Under the pieces are notes generated by a model. That model was given only the letters and a program-made list of their open reading frames with translations, was not told the origin of the DNA and ran no database searches. Both the position numbers and the translations under genes were made by a program. From a bacterium (GTDB taxonomy: Bacteria; Planctomycetota; JADGBV01), in assembly GCA_023261545.1 (NCBI GenBank), contig JAHFOS010000023.1, positions 1-36,228 on the forward strand: a stretch of 36,228 nucleotides of DNA. Direction: 5' to 3'. Below are positions 7,958-16,384 of this stretch, in pieces. Every line of letters starts with the position of its first letter. Position 1 is the first letter of the stretch.

Positions 7958-8824
7958 ATGACACATATCATAGACGGCAAAGCCATTGCCCAGGAAATCC
8001 GCGCGGGGATCCGCCGCGAAATCGAAACCTTGAAGGCCGCTGGCCACCGTCCTCCGGGTCTCACGGTAGTGCTGGTGGGCGACAACCCTGCTTCCGAGGT
8101 TTACGTCCGCAATAAGGAAAAGGCGGCCAAGGAGGCGGGTTTCACGGGTGGAGAGACCCGGCTGCCCGCCGCGACCTCGGAGGCTGAATTGCTGGCGCGC
8201 ATTGCCGTGCTCAACAGCGACGCGGCCGTGGACGGCATCCTGGTGCAGCTCCCCCTCCCCTCCCACATTTCGGAGCCGCGCGTCATCGAGGCCATCCATC
8301 CCGACAAGGATGTGGACGGCTTTCACCCCATGAACATGGGGCGGCTGGTGGCCGGGCTGCCAGCGCCGGCGCCCTGCACGCCGCTCGGCGTCATGGAAAT
8401 GCTGCGCCGCCTGCCGTGCGACCTCGAAGGCAAGGAACTGGTGGTCTTGGGTCGCTCCAATATCGTTGGCAAGCCCATGGCGCTCCTGGCCCTGCATAAG
8501 AAGGCCGGCGCCAACGCCACCGTCACCGTTTGCCACTCCGCGACCAGCCGCCTCGCTGAAGTCACACGCCGCGCCGACGTCATCGTCGCCGCCATCGGCC
8601 GCGCGCGCTTCCTCAAGGCCGACATGGTGAAACCCGGAGCCGTGGTCATTGACGTGGGCATCAACCGCCAAGAAGACGGCAAACTCTGCGGCGACGTGGA
8701 TTACGAGCCGGTGTCCAAAATTGCGAGCGCCATCACCCCCGTTCCCGGAGGAGTCGGCCCCATGACTATCGCCATGCTGCTGAAAAATACCCTGGATTGC
8801 TACCGCCGGCGCACGGGCGCATGA
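7958..8824 (+). CDS. folD: Bifunctional methylene-THF dehydrogenase / methenyl-THF cyclohydrolase FolD
   Basis: A 288-aa enzyme interconverting 5,10-methylene-, methenyl- and 10-formyl-tetrahydrofolate. It thereby supplies formyl donors for purines and for fmt (27615-28574). Motifs: substrate-site ASEVYVRNKEKAAKEAG with the Tyr49 and Lys53 pair, DGILVQLPLP, the KDVDGFHPMNMGRL signature, the NADP-binding GRSNIVGKPMA, and the C-terminal TPVPGGVGPMTIAML signature. Start ATG 7958 gives MTHIIDGKAIA, the usual FolD beginning. The SGNH hydrolase gene follows after 13 bp, suggesting cotranscription. Confidence 0.97.
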   Translation: MTHIIDGKAIAQEIRAGIRREIETLKAAGHRPPGLTVVLVGDNPASEVYVRNKEKAAKEAGFTGGETRLPAATSEAELLARIAVLNSDAAVDGILVQLPLPSHISEPRVIEAIHPDKDVDGFHPMNMGRLVAGLPAPAPCTPLGVMEMLRRLPCDLEGKELVVLGRSNIVGKPMALLALHKKAGANATVTVCHSATSRLAEVTRRADVIVAAIGRARFLKADMVKPGAVVIDVGINRQEDGKLCGDVDYEPVSKIASAITPVPGGVGPMTIAMLLKNTLDCYRRRTGA

Positions 8825-8837
8825 CGGTGGTGAGCTG

Positions 8838-9614
8838 ATGGCTGGCCTCTCCACCAGCGGCAGCGCGTCACCTCGTCCCTTCCCTCCCCCAGCCCGCCGG
8901 CGCATCCCGCTGATCGGTCTTCTTTTCATTGTGGGGCTGTTGCTGTCCGGCAACGTGGCCCTTCTATACGAATCTTGGCGGCACCAGCGCGCCTTGACGG
9001 CGCTGCGCCTCGATCCCCTGGCCATGGGCGGAGCTTCGTCAGCTCAGGATTTCACCAAGGCAGACCTCATGATCCTTGGCGATTCGCACGCCGCGGGCTG
9101 GGGCCTGACCGGTCTCGGCACGCACGTGGCAAATCTCGGCGTGAGCGGTCATACCAGCGCCCAGGTGCTTTACCGCTGTGAGTTGCTGCTGTCCGAGACC
9201 CAAGCCAACTGCATCCTCGTCTTCGCGGGCGGAAACGACGCCAAAGCCGCGGGTTTCCAGCCCGAGCGCATCCACGCTATCGCGCAAGATTGCATCTCCA
9301 ACCTCAAAGAGGCCAGGGATTTCCTCGCCCCGCGCTGCCGGCGCCTGGTCTTCTGCACCATCCCGCCCCTTTTCCGCCAGCCGGCGAGCTGGTATCTCAT
9401 GAACCGCGAAGCCTGCTTCGAGGCGCGCCAAATCATCAACGAGGGCCTGCGCGAATTCCAGGGAGATCACGTCGAGGTGCTGGATGCCTGGGAGATTTTT
9501 TCCGCTCGCGGCGATCTCCCCAGCCTTTCGAGCGACGGCGTGCATATGAACGCGGCCGGCTACGCATTACTGGAAGCGCGACTGCGGGAGCTGCTGCGCG
9601 TGGCGCCTAGATAA
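8838..9614 (+). CDS. Membrane-anchored SGNH/GDSL-type hydrolase
   Basis: A 258-aa serine esterase/lipase-like protein. After a Pro/Arg-rich cytoplasmic start comes one hydrophobic segment, IPLIGLLFIVGLLLSGNVALL (about 23-43), so the catalytic domain is probably exported and tethered. The four SGNH blocks are visible: GDSHAAG with Ser83 (block I), a Gly in NLGVSGH (block II), FAGGNDAKA with Asn133 (block III), and SSDGVHMNAAGY with the Asp/His pair (block V). The substrate is unknown; such proteins deacylate lipids or O-acetylated glycans. It follows folD by 13 bp, with GGTGAGCTG before the ATG. Confidence 0.85.
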   Translation: MAGLSTSGSASPRPFPPPARRRIPLIGLLFIVGLLLSGNVALLYESWRHQRALTALRLDPLAMGGASSAQDFTKADLMILGDSHAAGWGLTGLGTHVANLGVSGHTSAQVLYRCELLLSETQANCILVFAGGNDAKAAGFQPERIHAIAQDCISNLKEARDFLAPRCRRLVFCTIPPLFRQPASWYLMNREACFEARQIINEGLREFQGDHVEVLDAWEIFSARGDLPSLSSDGVHMNAAGYALLEARLRELLRVAPR

Positions 9615-9629
9615 CCCCGGTTTTTAATG

Positions 9630-9650
9630 TATAATCACCGCGCCGCGGTG
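9630..9650 (+). promoter_or_regulatory. TATAAT box joined to a 15-bp palindrome
   Basis: A perfect TATAAT at 9630-9635 is followed directly by CACCGCGCCGCGGTG (9636-9650), a perfect 15-bp dyad with a single central base. It lies in the 98-bp gap before the secreted LamG gene. Its position at and just after a -10 hexamer is where a repressor would block initiation. No good -35 box can be found, so an activator may be needed. Inference only. Confidence 0.4.
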
Positions 9651-9712
9651 GGGGCAAAAACGCCAGTACTGCATTGAAAATAGCACGCACAAATCCTGGT
9701 CCGAGGGGTGGC

Positions 9713-11008
9713 ATGAACACTTCGGTGTTCTGGTCTATCGCGCTAACTGCCGTGCTGGTTGTGGCTCGTCCAGGGATGGCCGAGATCATCAGCACGTCTG
9801 GAAACATCATCAGCACGACCGGCACTATCCGTCTGGACGCCAATAACGACTCTTTATCGGAAGCCATCATCAACGCCACGGGGCTGGGAGTGGGAACGAC
9901 CTCGCCCTCCGCCAACCTGCACGTTGTCGGCAATGCTGTTCTGTCCAACAATCTGGGGATTGGCACGTCGGCCCCAAAATCCACGCTGGAAGTGAGTGGA
10001 ACTGCGGGATTCAGCGTCCAGACCACGAGCACTAACGCGACTTTAAGCGGCAATTCCATCGTGATCGCGGATACCTCGTCCGGCAATATCACCTTGACGC
10101 TGCCCTATGCCGGAAACGTCGCGGGCCGGATCTACTTTATAAAAAAATCCGTCGCCAGCAACACGCTATGGGTGGAGGGCGGCGGCAACATGATCGATCA
10201 ATCCACGGTCGCAAAGATGATCACCGCCACGAACTCGTATCCCTTTCTTGGGGTTTGCAGCGATGGCCGGCAGTGGTACGCCACCACGAGTTCCCCGAAC
10301 CTGGAGATGGGCGTCGGCCTGGGCAACCTCGTGGGTTACTGGAAGTTCGACGAGAGCAGCGGCAATACCGCCAGCGATTCCAGCGGTCGCGGAAACTCCG
10401 CCACCCTGGGGGGCGGCATGACCTTCGCCAGTAATTCCACCACGGGCAAGGTCAGCCAAGCGCTGGTCTTCGATGGCGTTGACGATCACGCCACGGTGAC
10501 GCTCGACCTTTCGGGAACTCGCGCCGTCAGCGTGGCCTTCTGGGTTTACTGGAACGCCTTTTCCAACAACGACGACCTGATGATGGAGTTCGGGACTCCG
10601 GCTTTCTCGTCCGGGAACAAAGGTTTTCTGATCGATCCCAACAGCAGCTTTATTTCCGGCAACTTCGAGATCGCAATGGCCGAATACGGGAACTACCAGA
10701 ACTCTTCCTTCGTGCGCCCCAGCGCGGCGGCCTGGCATCACTACGTCTTCGTTTTCAACAAGGCCAATGCCGCCCTGACCGACAGCATCGCCTATGTGGA
10801 TGGCGTCCAGCAGAGCAAGCCGCTGCACTCATCCCCCTACAACACCGACATGACCGGGACTTTCGGCAAGGAGGTGCTGTGTTTCATGTCGCGCTCGGGG
10901 AACTCCGGGGGTGCGCTCTACGGCCAGGGCATCATGGACGACGTGCGCATCTTCGACAAGGCCCTCGGCCAGGAGGACGTGGACGCGCTTTACCAGTCCA
11001 CCAGATAG
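9713..11008 (+). CDS. Secreted LamG-domain surface protein with tail-fibre-like repeats
   Basis: A 431-aa protein. I choose ATG 9713, which follows GAGGGG and begins a clear signal peptide (MNTSVFWSIALTAVLVV..., cleavage near GMA). A TTG at 9674 in the same frame would only add a Gly/Arg-rich leader. The N-terminal half carries beta-rich repeats with the motifs GLGVGTTSPSANLHV and NLGIGTSAPKSTLEV, as seen in phage tail-fibre and bacterial surface proteins. The C-terminal half, from GNLVGYWKFDESSG, is a LamG/concanavalin-like domain: 'YWKFDE..g..a.DsSG', VSVAFWVYW, WHHYVFVFN, IAYVDGVQQ, MDDVRIFDKAL. It is probably a cell-surface glycan-binding or adhesive protein. No anchor or sorting domain at the C-terminus is evident. 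Confidence 0.85.
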   Translation: MNTSVFWSIALTAVLVVARPGMAEIISTSGNIISTTGTIRLDANNDSLSEAIINATGLGVGTTSPSANLHVVGNAVLSNNLGIGTSAPKSTLEVSGTAGFSVQTTSTNATLSGNSIVIADTSSGNITLTLPYAGNVAGRIYFIKKSVASNTLWVEGGGNMIDQSTVAKMITATNSYPFLGVCSDGRQWYATTSSPNLEMGVGLGNLVGYWKFDESSGNTASDSSGRGNSATLGGGMTFASNSTTGKVSQALVFDGVDDHATVTLDLSGTRAVSVAFWVYWNAFSNNDDLMMEFGTPAFSSGNKGFLIDPNSSFISGNFEIAMAEYGNYQNSSFVRPSAAAWHHYVFVFNKANAALTDSIAYVDGVQQSKPLHSSPYNTDMTGTFGKEVLCFMSRSGNSGGALYGQGIMDDVRIFDKALGQEDVDALYQSTR

Positions 11009-11029
11009 CGGCGATTCCGCGCTGGTTCC

Positions 11030-11920
11030 TTATTTTCGTGCCAGACACAGGAGCTCGCCCTTGGCCAGATGTTTTTCTGTGCTGCCCACACCTGGCAAGC
11101 TCCGCGGCACATCACCAGTACTTGCGATTTCCTCCAGTCGCCAACCGGATTTCTCGAGGAAATGCGGCAGCTCAGCCTGAGTGATACCCCAGCGAAAGGG
11201 CTCATGTGCCCAGCGCAACCACAGGCGAGCGGCCCAGGTGGTGCCGTGAAAGTGGATGTCGCCGTTCACCTGTCGTTCCATGAAGCTGAAGATGAAGGTG
11301 CCGCGCGAGAAATGGCGGGCTATTCCGGCGAGGAGCCGCTGCACGGCCTGTTCTTCGAGATACATCAAAACGCCCTCGCAGATGAAGACAACGGAATCGC
11401 CGCCGCGCAGCCCCGCCTGAAGGGCCAGCGCGGCGGCATCGTCCGTTTGCAAATCCGTCGGAAGCAGCTTCAAGTTGGCGGCCCGATACCCTGCCTTTTC
11501 GAGGGCACGGCGTTTCATGGCCTGAGTGGCCGGGTGGTCGAGTTCGAGGAAAATTCCCTCCGGCCATTCCAGGGCGGAGCGCAGCGCCAGGGTGTCGAGG
11601 CCGCCGCCAAGGACGACGAGGGCGCGACAACCGGCGGCCAGCTCCGTGCGCACTTTGCGCTCGATCCAATTCTTGCGCATGGCATGGTGCAATGCCAGGC
11701 CGGGAATGGAGAACTTCTCGAAGAGATCCGCGAGGCGGTGCCGCAAGCCTTTCGCCAAGAGCTCTGCAAGAAGCCAACTTTGCGGTTCCGACTCGCGCAG
11801 CAGGCGCAGAATCCAGGCCTGCGCTTCCGTATCCACAAGTCCTGGAGGCAGATCAGCGGCGGCGCGCAATAAGTTGCGGGCCACCACCCTTGCTGTCTTG
11901 CTGGCCTGATTCGGATTCAA
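11030..11920 (-). CDS. LCM-family (leucine carboxyl methyltransferase-like) SAM-dependent methyltransferase
   Basis: A 296-aa class I methyltransferase of the Ppm1/LCMT-like group, whose members methylate carboxylates (eukaryotic LCMT acts on the C-terminal Leu of PP2A; several bacterial relatives act on small molecules). Motifs: the SAM-binding loop VVLGGGLDTLALR (102-114), the acidic residue at the end of strand 2 in LELDHP (126-130), SVVFICEGVLMYL (the family's 'EGv.mYL' signature), and the C-terminal segment GITQAELPHFLEKSGW. It is the last gene of a four-gene operon and overlaps the GH3 gene by four bases. In that context it probably methylates a carboxyl group of a product or intermediate. 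Substrate unknown. Confidence 0.87.
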   Translation of the reverse strand: MNPNQASKTARVVARNLLRAAADLPPGLVDTEAQAWILRLLRESEPQSWLLAELLAKGLRHRLADLFEKFSIPGLALHHAMRKNWIERKVRTELAAGCRALVVLGGGLDTLALRSALEWPEGIFLELDHPATQAMKRRALEKAGYRAANLKLLPTDLQTDDAAALALQAGLRGGDSVVFICEGVLMYLEEQAVQRLLAGIARHFSRGTFIFSFMERQVNGDIHFHGTTWAARLWLRWAHEPFRWGITQAELPHFLEKSGWRLEEIASTGDVPRSLPGVGSTEKHLAKGELLCLARK

Positions 11921-13587
11921 TGAGTGTCGGATGCTCCAGGATCGGGGGGCAAAATATAGGGGCTATCCGCGGGATCGGCGTCAGGAACGAGCACCTGCCA
12001 TTTGTATTGCGCTTCGCGCCGGCCCGTCTCGAACGCGGCTCGCCGCCGCTCCTCGCCCCAGCCGCGCGACATCCTTAACAGCAGGGGCTCCCGCAGCCGC
12101 CCGGATTCGCGCTTGCGGCGGTATTCAATGTTCACCGCGCCGAGATGGCGGTCCAACTCTTGCGCCCAATTTCCTTGGGCGGGAGCCTGACTGTCGTCGG
12201 CCTCCACCATGACCACGTAGCGCATATTCGCAGCTTCAGGGTAGGCGCGGAACTCACGCACAGCCCAGCCCCGTTCTTCGTGAAGCCGTTCCAGCGCTGC
12301 GACGAAATGGTTGGGATGCAGTTTTTCGCCGGTGAGGCTGGTCATATTGCGGGCTTTGCGCACGAAAGCGAGCAGGGGTGCCGAGGCTTCGTATCCGCGC
12401 ACCTCGACGATGTCGGCGATGTCGTAGCGATAGAGCCCCCCGGGCGTGGTGAGCAGGATGCCGTAGCGCCGGCCGTTCTCGAGTTCCCAGGCCCCCAGGA
12501 CGGTTGGCGCGTTGTTTTCCAGCTCATCCTCGGGAATGAACTCGCAGAAGTTGGCCGAGAGGGCCAGGATGCCCGCAGGGGAGCCGTCCACGAGCGGCAC
12601 GGTGACGTGCGCTTCACTCGAGAGGTAGCCGAGGTCGCGCAGAGCCGGTCCCGCACCGTAGAGCTGGCGCAACCTGGGAATTTGGAAGCTTAGGCTTCCA
12701 CCCAGCCAGCAGCCGATGACGGCAAGTTCCGGCCACCAGCGGGAAGGCAGAAAATCGCCATCCTTCTGGGCCAACCGTCCCAGGTAGGCGGCTCGGGCAG
12801 GCCGGGGCTCCAGCCGTTGCGGCCAATCATCGCTGGGTTGGCGCTGTTGGCCCAGGGGGCCGCCGGCGACGCCATCATGGATGGCCCGGATAAGTTCTTC
12901 TCGCCGCGCGCGGATGGTTTCCGCCAGCCGGATGAGCGAACTTGGGTTGGGTGCGAGGATGTGTCCGAGGTTCCTCTCCATGGCCAGGCGGGCGATGATG
13001 AAGTCACGCTGTTCTTGATTCCACGCCGCCAGGTCTTGGGGAAGGACGGATCGGCGTTTGATCTCATCCGGTAAACGTGCCGCCATGCGCCCTGACAGGC
13101 TGCCGTAGGGCAGCCCGCCCGCCGTGTGTCCCTCCACCTCCGCGCCCACCAGGGTCAGGAAGCCTTCCTCCATACAGTGCGGATGATCGCGCAGCAGGCC
13201 CTTAAACCAAATTTGGGCTAAACTGCCACAGGCCTTTTCGGCCTCGGGGGTGTAGGGCACCAATTTAGGACGGCCCGTGGTGCCGCTGGTGATGGCGAAG
13301 TAGTGAGGCCGGCTGCGGGTCAGCACGTTTTTCTCGCCGCGCGCGGCTCTTGCAAACCATTCAAGGTAAGCTGCGTCGTCGCGTATCGGCACGGCGTGGC
13401 GGTAATCCCGTTCGTCCGTGATGGCGGCGAAACCGTGCTGGCGGCCGAAGGCGGTTTCGCGATTGCGCGACAACATGCGCAAAAGGATATCGCGCTGCAC
13501 TTCCCGGGGCCGGCGCATGGCCTTGAAGAAGGCCCCCTCGCGGGCTTCGGAACCTCGCCAATCACCCATCCGGCGCGCGTTGCTCAC
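11917..13587 (-). CDS. GH3-family acyl-acid amido synthetase
   Basis: A 556-aa protein of the GH3 family within the ANL adenylate-forming superfamily. Plant members adenylate jasmonate, auxin or benzoates and transfer the acyl group to an amino acid. Motifs: P-loop-like AITSGTTGRPKLVPYT (98-113), an acyl-site segment YLSSEAHVTVPL, the adenylate-binding LYRYDIADIVEV with the conserved Asp, and the hinge region NMTSLTGEKLHPNHF leading into the C-terminal lid domain. Length fits the family. It overlaps the enolase-type gene upstream and the methyltransferase downstream by four bases each, so strict co-expression is expected. The expected product is an N-acyl amino acid or similar amide (inference). 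Confidence 0.9.
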   Translation of the reverse strand: MSNARRMGDWRGSEAREGAFFKAMRRPREVQRDILLRMLSRNRETAFGRQHGFAAITDERDYRHAVPIRDDAAYLEWFARAARGEKNVLTRSRPHYFAITSGTTGRPKLVPYTPEAEKACGSLAQIWFKGLLRDHPHCMEEGFLTLVGAEVEGHTAGGLPYGSLSGRMAARLPDEIKRRSVLPQDLAAWNQEQRDFIIARLAMERNLGHILAPNPSSLIRLAETIRARREELIRAIHDGVAGGPLGQQRQPSDDWPQRLEPRPARAAYLGRLAQKDGDFLPSRWWPELAVIGCWLGGSLSFQIPRLRQLYGAGPALRDLGYLSSEAHVTVPLVDGSPAGILALSANFCEFIPEDELENNAPTVLGAWELENGRRYGILLTTPGGLYRYDIADIVEVRGYEASAPLLAFVRKARNMTSLTGEKLHPNHFVAALERLHEERGWAVREFRAYPEAANMRYVVMVEADDSQAPAQGNWAQELDRHLGAVNIEYRRKRESGRLREPLLLRMSRGWGEERRRAAFETGRREAQYKWQVLVPDADPADSPYILPPDPGASDTH

Positions 13588-14735
13588 GGGGGGACGAGAT
13601 CGATGATTTCCACGGCATACTTATTCAGCACATCTTCGCGGACCATGACGCCCAGTCCTGGTCCTTCCAACAGCGGCGCCAGCCCGCCGTATCCAAAGCG
13701 AGTGTTCCCTTCCGACAGATCCTCCCTGAGTAGCAGCTCCCCGTAGGAGCCCTCGATATGATCCAAGCTGCCGAGATGGGCCGCCAGATGGCGGCCAGCG
13801 GCGGAGAGCAGGGCCGTTTCGCCCACCTGGCAGCCGAAGTGCAGCCGCAGGCCAGATCGGCGGCCAAGCTCAGCGATGCGCAACGTGCGCAGCAGCCCCC
13901 CGCATTTCGAAATGCGCAGGTTGAAGATGTCGCATGACTTTTCGCGAACCAGCGCCTCGGCATCCGTGATCGTCACCAGGGACTCGTCAACGGCGATGGG
14001 CAAAGGAGCACGTGCATGCAGGTGCCGCAGGGCGCTGAAATCTTCGCGCGGCAGGGGTTGCTCTACGAAGCTCACCCCCAGCGGCGCCAACGCCTCCATC
14101 ATGCGCAATGCCGTGGTTTCATCGAAATCGCCATTGGCGTCCACACCAATAACCGCGCCAGGGCCCAAACCGCGGCGCACGGCCGCTATCAGATCCTCAT
14201 AGCCTGTACGCGCGATTTTCACCTTGGCACGGGTCATGCCCATAAGGCGCAATAAGCGCGCTTGGCGGAAGGCGGCTTCCGCATTTTCCAATGAGATGGC
14301 CCCGGCATATTGTACCATGCCTTGAACCGGAGTCAGCAGGCTTCCGAGGGAAAGACCCCGAGACTTGAGCAACGTGTCCAGCACGGCCAGTTCTGTGGCG
14401 CAGCGGGCAGCAGGGTTGATGAATCCGCCCGGCGGATCGGTCAGAAAGCTGGAGACCTTCTCCAAAACTTCGCGGCCATCTTCCACCACGGCTTCCGGAA
14501 GTTCTAACCCTGCGATGGCGGGCCAGAAGTGTCTGACGATGGCCTGGCGCAGCGTTTCCAGGGTCTCCCCGGTGACATAAGGGCGCGGCAAGCCCTCGCC
14601 GTAGCCCACGCTGCCGTGCCCATCTTCCAGGCGCAACACGGCGGACGCGCTGGAAGTTCGCTCGGCACGGCTGTGGCGGAAGGAGGCCGCGAAGGGAATC
14701 TCTAGCAAAAACAGCTTGGCGCTGGTGAACCTCAT
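13584..14735 (-). CDS. Enolase-superfamily enzyme, MLE subgroup (N-acylamino acid racemase / dipeptide epimerase / OSBS-like)
   Basis: A 383-aa TIM-barrel enzyme that abstracts the proton alpha to a carboxylate. The MLE-subgroup catalytic set is complete: KVK with Lys171/Lys173 on strand 2, metal ligands Asp199 (GVDANGDF), Glu225 (FVEQPLP) and Asp250 (AVDESLV), and Lys277 in ISKCGG. It is therefore likely active with Mg. The C-terminal strand has GCQVGETALL; the DxD element typical of Ala-Glu dipeptide epimerases is not evident, leaving N-acylamino-acid racemase, OSBS-like or an unknown function. No menaquinone genes are nearby, which argues against an OSBS role. Overlaps both neighbours by four bases. 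Confidence 0.88.
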   Translation of the reverse strand: MRFTSAKLFLLEIPFAASFRHSRAERTSSASAVLRLEDGHGSVGYGEGLPRPYVTGETLETLRQAIVRHFWPAIAGLELPEAVVEDGREVLEKVSSFLTDPPGGFINPAARCATELAVLDTLLKSRGLSLGSLLTPVQGMVQYAGAISLENAEAAFRQARLLRLMGMTRAKVKIARTGYEDLIAAVRRGLGPGAVIGVDANGDFDETTALRMMEALAPLGVSFVEQPLPREDFSALRHLHARAPLPIAVDESLVTITDAEALVREKSCDIFNLRISKCGGLLRTLRIAELGRRSGLRLHFGCQVGETALLSAAGRHLAAHLGSLDHIEGSYGELLLREDLSEGNTRFGYGGLAPLLEGPGLGVMVREDVLNKYAVEIIDLVPP

Positions 14736-15523
14736 GGCTGGCTGGAGTCGCCTGACGGAAAATCCAGATAGCGGCGGATAAAGATGTTTTCTCGGAACAC
14801 GAAATCGAGCATGGCCCCGATCTCATCCTTTGAAAAACCGTAGGAAGCCGCATAGTCTTCGATGTTTTCCAGCGCCTCCGCGGCGTGGCGGACATCCACC
14901 TCGGCGTGGTGATGGAACCAGAGCAGAGCCTTGGGGTTTAACCCCAGACTGACGCGCAAAAATCCGGCAATGGTGGTGGCGGTCCGCGACAGCATCCATT
15001 CGAAGGCGGAGACCTCAACCAGGGCGGCGAAGCCCAATTCCTTGAGGGTTCTGAGTAGCAGGGCCTCCATGCACATGCGGCTCAGGTCCCCCCGCGCGCG
15101 TTTCTGGACGCGCGCGCACCCTTCCTCACCCAAACCGCAGGCGCGAGCCAGATCCAGCAGCAGGGAAGGATGGGCGATGCCTTCCTGGTCCAGACCCATC
15201 TCCTCCAGCATGTTCTCCCTGAGTTTGGCTGCGCTGGACGGAGGCGCCAGTGCATAGAGAAAGGCCAGAATTTGCGGACTGCACAGGTGCGCGGCGCAAA
15301 GGTTCTCGACGAAGGCCAGATAAAGCCCACGCCCGGCCTGTCCCGACTCAAGCGCGCGCCAGCGCGGCGAACGCAGCAGCCCTTCAAGCTGTTCGCCGAA
15401 GCGCTTTTCCACGACGATCCGCGCGCTCATGGTTTCAGGATAGGCCATGAGGCCAGATAAAAAGAAGGTGAGGTTCAGCCATGCATAGATTTCTTGAATC
15501 TTGCAGCACGGCGGGTTGCACAT
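14732..15523 (-). CDS. Heme-oxygenase-like diiron oxidase/oxygenase (iron-containing redox enzyme family)
   Basis: An all-helical protein (263 aa from ATG 15523) of the TenA/CADD/UndA-like HDO fold. Likely iron ligands: Glu107/108 and His118 in NMLEEMG...GIAHPSLLL, Glu170 or 175 in VEVSAFEW, and Asp210 with His213 in HHHAEVDVRHAAEA, which is the family's H-x3-D-x2-H pattern. HDO enzymes use a labile Fe2 site to oxidise amino or fatty acids (N-oxygenation, C-C cleavage, decarboxylation); this one's substrate is unknown. The start is uncertain. ATG 15523 has GAGGGGGG directly before it but yields an odd Cys-rich leader; in-frame ATGs at 15448 and 15430 (MSARIVVEKRF) give a more typical N-terminus without a Shine-Dalgarno. 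It is the first gene of the operon. Confidence 0.83.
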   Translation of the reverse strand: MCNPPCCKIQEIYAWLNLTFFLSGLMAYPETMSARIVVEKRFGEQLEGLLRSPRWRALESGQAGRGLYLAFVENLCAAHLCSPQILAFLYALAPPSSAAKLRENMLEEMGLDQEGIAHPSLLLDLARACGLGEEGCARVQKRARGDLSRMCMEALLLRTLKELGFAALVEVSAFEWMLSRTATTIAGFLRVSLGLNPKALLWFHHHAEVDVRHAAEALENIEDYAASYGFSKDEIGAMLDFVFRENIFIRRYLDFPSGDSSQP

Positions 15524-15588
15524 CCCCCCTCAATCCAAGCCCTTGACTGTTCGTAACTACCTAAAAGATCGACATTTGTGTGGAATTT

Positions 15589-15662
15589 GCACCCTTAGCT
15601 CAGCTGGATAGAGCATCGGATTTCTAATCCGACGGTCGGCGGTTCGAGTCCGCCAGGGTGTA
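15589..15662 (+). tRNA. tRNA-Arg(TCT)
   Basis: A 74-nt cloverleaf. The acceptor stem GCACCCT pairs with AGGGTGT (first pair G-U), with discriminator A at 15662 and no encoded CCA. The D arm is TAGCTCAGCTGGATAGAG. The anticodon stem TCGGA/TCCGA holds the loop TTTCTAA, with anticodon TCT at 15623-15625 reading AGA. The T arm has GGTTCGAGTCC. A TTGACT lies at 15543, but no good -10 follows at the right spacing. The tRNA is the left border of a lower-GC stretch of unknown genes, a common integration position. Confidence 0.96.
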
Positions 15663-15871
15663 CTATCTAACATATTTTAAAATAATAATTTATAAAATAA
15701 ATATCGTATGCCAGTGGGCGCACCGGCTTCCGTGTTACCACTATGTTACCAGTCAGGAAGGGTCTGGCGTGTTCGGGTCTGGGAAATCGTGGCCGCAGTG
15801 GGAGATCCTTCCCTCTTTTCCTCAGTCTTTTTTTACGTTCTCCGACCCATCGCACCCAGGGACCAACGTAA

Positions 15872-16351
15872 TTGTCGCTTGACAGCCCTGAGCATGGATC
15901 CCAATCCCCGCAAGTGAAACTTGAAGAAAGAAAAGGTTATTTCAGCATCGAATCCATTGGAGACGATGGCAAGGCCATTACAGCCTTCGTTTCACGCGAG
16001 TTGGTGAGCAATGTCCTTGCCAAACGGGGCGAATGGATGACAAAGCAGCTTCAGCACCTTGTTCCCATAGCTTTGAAAAGCCCGGACGCCATTTTTGAAG
16101 GTCTTCGAGACAAACATGACCTGTGGCGCGCTCATATTTTAAACAAGCGGTTCACCTTCAATTTCATTGGCACTCCAGCCAGGCGCGTCGAGCCCAAAAC
16201 AGGCACCGTTTTTGTCGTCTATTTGAACGCAGACCGGGTGGTTTACAATTGGGCTGTCGTGGAGAACGATAAGGACGACCCAAGGTTTCCCGAAAACTTC
16301 GAGAAACGCTTTGGGAAAGAGAGACTTCGTGGACCGGAAATTTCCCGTTAA
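15872..16351 (+). CDS. Hypothetical protein, possibly a small nuclease-type toxin
   Basis: 159 aa from TTG 15872, which has AGGGA nine bases upstream. A GTG at 15914 (KLEERKGYFS after it) is an alternative and would remove a poorly conserved-looking leader. The protein is soluble, alpha then beta: a helical part (WMTKQLQHLVPIAL, DAIFEGLRDKHDLWRA) followed by strands FTFNFIGTPARRV, GTVFVVYLNADRVVYNWAVV and a charged tail FEKRFGKERL. Helices followed by a curved sheet with a late basic end is the outline of RelE/barnase-like (PBECR-type) domains; I cannot identify catalytic residues, so this is speculative. The 209-bp stretch 15663-15871 between the tRNA and this gene is AT-rich with no clear gene. 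It contains TGTTACC twice within 20 bp. Confidence 0.6.
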   Translation: MSLDSPEHGSQSPQVKLEERKGYFSIESIGDDGKAITAFVSRELVSNVLAKRGEWMTKQLQHLVPIALKSPDAIFEGLRDKHDLWRAHILNKRFTFNFIGTPARRVEPKTGTVFVVYLNADRVVYNWAVVENDKDDPRFPENFEKRFGKERLRGPEISR

Positions 16352-16384
16352 TCACTCAAGTCGCCTTGAGGAAGAGAGGTTCCA

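Noticed and set aside
7910..9025. An N-terminal extension of the alkaline-phosphatase-like protein to 827 aa
   Set aside because: The added part is antisense to folD and has no family signal; ATG 7909 gives a normal N-terminus.
13584..14735. Menaquinone o-succinylbenzoate synthase (menC) call for the enolase-type gene
   Set aside because: No other men genes nearby, and the tight operon with GH3 and methyltransferase genes points to a different acyl-amino-acid type substrate.
15663..15871. Integrase gene remnant after the tRNA
   Set aside because: Neither strand shows tyrosine recombinase motifs in the short frames present.
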